Assembly: GCA_021296175.1 (NCBI GenBank)
Contig: JAGWAX010000020.1
Span: forward strand, 555 to 32,612
Direction of reading: 5' to 3'
From: Nitrosopumilaceae archaeon
Lineage (GTDB): Archaea; Thermoproteota; Nitrososphaeria; Nitrososphaerales; Nitrosopumilaceae
DNA length: 32,058 nt
Shown here piece by piece: positions 31,170 through 32,058 of this stretch. The notes beneath the pieces were generated by a model. The model did not search any database and had not been told where the DNA came from. It saw only the letters and a program-made list of their open reading frames with translations. The position numbers and the translations under genes were made by a program. How positions within the stretch are numbered: position 1 is the first letter of the stretch; every line of letters starts with the position of its first letter.

Positions 31170-31973
31170 ATGGCGTTGCAGGCAGCGGGTTCGGCCTCTT
31201 CGCAGCCGTCAGCGCAGCGGCCGGGCACGCAGCGTACAATCACGCTCCGCATAGCGCGCAGCAACCCCGCGCACGACAGCACCACTGTAGGGTTTGACGA
31301 CTTTGACGTCCCGTATGAGAAGTGGACCACCGTTTTGGACGCCATACTGGAGGTCAAGAAGATGTTCGATCACTCAGTCGGCGTCAGGTACTCGTGCAGG
31401 CAGGCCACGTGCGGCTCGTGCGGTATGATGATAAACGGCAGGCCCAGGCTTGCCTGCTTTACAAAGATCGACGAGCTGAACTCCTCCGTGGTTACGGTGG
31501 AGCCGCTGCAGAACTTTCCGGTAATACGGGACCTTGCAGTCGGGTTCGACTCGCTCTTTGAGAACCACCGCGAGGTCAGGCCATATTTGGACCGGGACGA
31601 CACGGAGCTTGATAATACACCGGACGGTGAGCTCAAAGAGTACGCGCAGTCGCCGGAGGAGCTGGAGCAGTACATACAGTTTGCAAACTGTATAAAGTGC
31701 GGACTGTGTAACGCGGCCTGCCCCACGATGGCGACGGACTCCTCGTTTCTGGGGCCGCAGGCCCTGGCCCAGGCGTACCGCTATGTGGGCGACAGCAGGG
31801 ACCGGGGCAAGGACTCGAGGCTGAAGATGATAGACGACTCACATGGCATATGGCGGTGCCACTTTGCAGGCTCCTGCAGCCAGGTCTGCCCGAAGGGGGT
31901 GGATCCCGCGATGGGCATACAGATGCTGCGCGGGTACATGCTGGGATTCGGCGGCGGCAACCAAAAGAAGTGA
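31170..31973 (+). CDS. sdhB: Succinate dehydrogenase iron-sulfur subunit
   Basis: 267 residues that carry electrons from FAD to quinone. The [2Fe-2S] site is Cys76, Cys81, Cys84 and Cys96 (SCRQATCGSCGMM, RLAC). The [4Fe-4S] site is CIKCGLCNAACP (Cys174, 177, 180, 184). The [3Fe-4S] site is Cys230, Cys236 and Cys240 (WRCHFAGSCSQVCPKG). This three-cluster set is that of standard succinate:quinone reductases rather than the CCG-domain types of some archaea. The N-terminal about 20 residues are Ala/Ser/Gln-rich. It is the last gene of the operon. Confidence 0.97.
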   Translation: MALQAAGSASSQPSAQRPGTQRTITLRIARSNPAHDSTTVGFDDFDVPYEKWTTVLDAILEVKKMFDHSVGVRYSCRQATCGSCGMMINGRPRLACFTKIDELNSSVVTVEPLQNFPVIRDLAVGFDSLFENHREVRPYLDRDDTELDNTPDGELKEYAQSPEELEQYIQFANCIKCGLCNAACPTMATDSSFLGPQALAQAYRYVGDSRDRGKDSRLKMIDDSHGIWRCHFAGSCSQVCPKGVDPAMGIQMLRGYMLGFGGGNQKK

Positions 31974-31994
31974 CGGCGACCATTGCGTGCCGGG

Positions 31995-32058
31995 CGCGGT
32001 GCAAAGGGAATTCGCGTGCCCCGCAGCCGTCACGCGGTGCAAAGGGAATTCGCGTGCC
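31995..32058. repeat. Direct repeat pair at the window end, possible start of a tandem array
   Basis: A 26-base unit starting CGCGGTGCAAAGGG and ending AATTCGCGTGCC occurs at 31995-32020 and again at 32033-32058, where the window stops. The period is 38 bases, with 12 bases of different sequence between copies. A partial end of the unit (GCGTGCC) also occurs at 31985-31991. A 12-base gap is too short for CRISPR spacers. Whether more copies follow cannot be seen. Confidence 0.85.

Noticed and set aside
31995-32058. CRISPR array
   Set aside because: The spacer-like gap is 12 bases, far below CRISPR spacer length, and no cas genes are present.

Overview
The window is most likely from a GC-rich marine group I.1a member of the Thaumarchaeota (Nitrososphaerota), and Cenarchaeum symbiosum-like chromosome is my best guess. 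The reasons are gene content and promoter style, not a database search. The informational genes are archaeal (RFC small subunit, GINS, MCM, Hel308, aIF2/5B, L7Ae, S28e, L24e, Alba, archease). Secreted proteins carry thaumarchaeal-type features: a CFI-box-like C-terminus, NHL/FN3 arrays, a DM13 domain and a PEFG-like tail. Most solitary genes have an archaeal TATA box centred about 24-29 nt upstream of the start codon, which implies leaderless mRNAs. I used that spacing to choose several starts.

Layout. 1-890: a damaged IS110-family transposase on the minus strand with a long non-coding upstream end that could hold a bridge RNA. 912-995: tRNA-Ser(TGA). 1109-7484: a replication/repair block, with rfcS on the minus strand divergent from a tightly overlapped gins51-mcm-hel308 operon. 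7714-13274: a large secreted double solute-binding protein and a secreted PQQ-type sugar dehydrogenase. 13333-15093: a DedA membrane protein divergent from a DM13 protein, then archease. 15164-19722: two adjacent, overlapping secreted-protein genes that share a roughly 40-residue acidic/aromatic repeat (seven copies) and a Cys-x10-Cys tail. 19805-20508: a tiny zinc ribbon and a thioredoxin with a basic N-terminal extension. 20577-23740: the minus-strand operon rpl7ae-rps28e-rpl24e-ndk-infB. 23973-26832: a HEAT-repeat protein, a small unknown protein, an HNH nuclease and Alba. 26925-28475: an isocitrate-lyase-family enzyme and a PadR regulator, both minus strand. 28572-31973: the complete succinate dehydrogenase operon sdhA-C-D-B. 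The last 65 bases start a direct-repeat array that runs off the window.

How the genes work together: RFC, GINS and MCM are parts of one replisome, and Hel308 handles stalled forks. The ribosomal/ndk/infB operon serves translation. The four Sdh proteins form one membrane complex. The two repeat proteins, the solute-binding protein, the sugar dehydrogenase and the DM13 protein make up a cell-surface gene region.

Two themes stand out. One is the surface-protein repeat family, whose copies are nearly identical at the DNA level. The other is trinucleotide microsatellite DNA (CAG, GGT, TCC/TCA, GCC/ACC) scattered through coding and non-coding DNA, which adds poly-Q, poly-S, poly-G and Ala/Pro/Thr inserts to otherwise conserved proteins such as Hel308, archease and thioredoxin.
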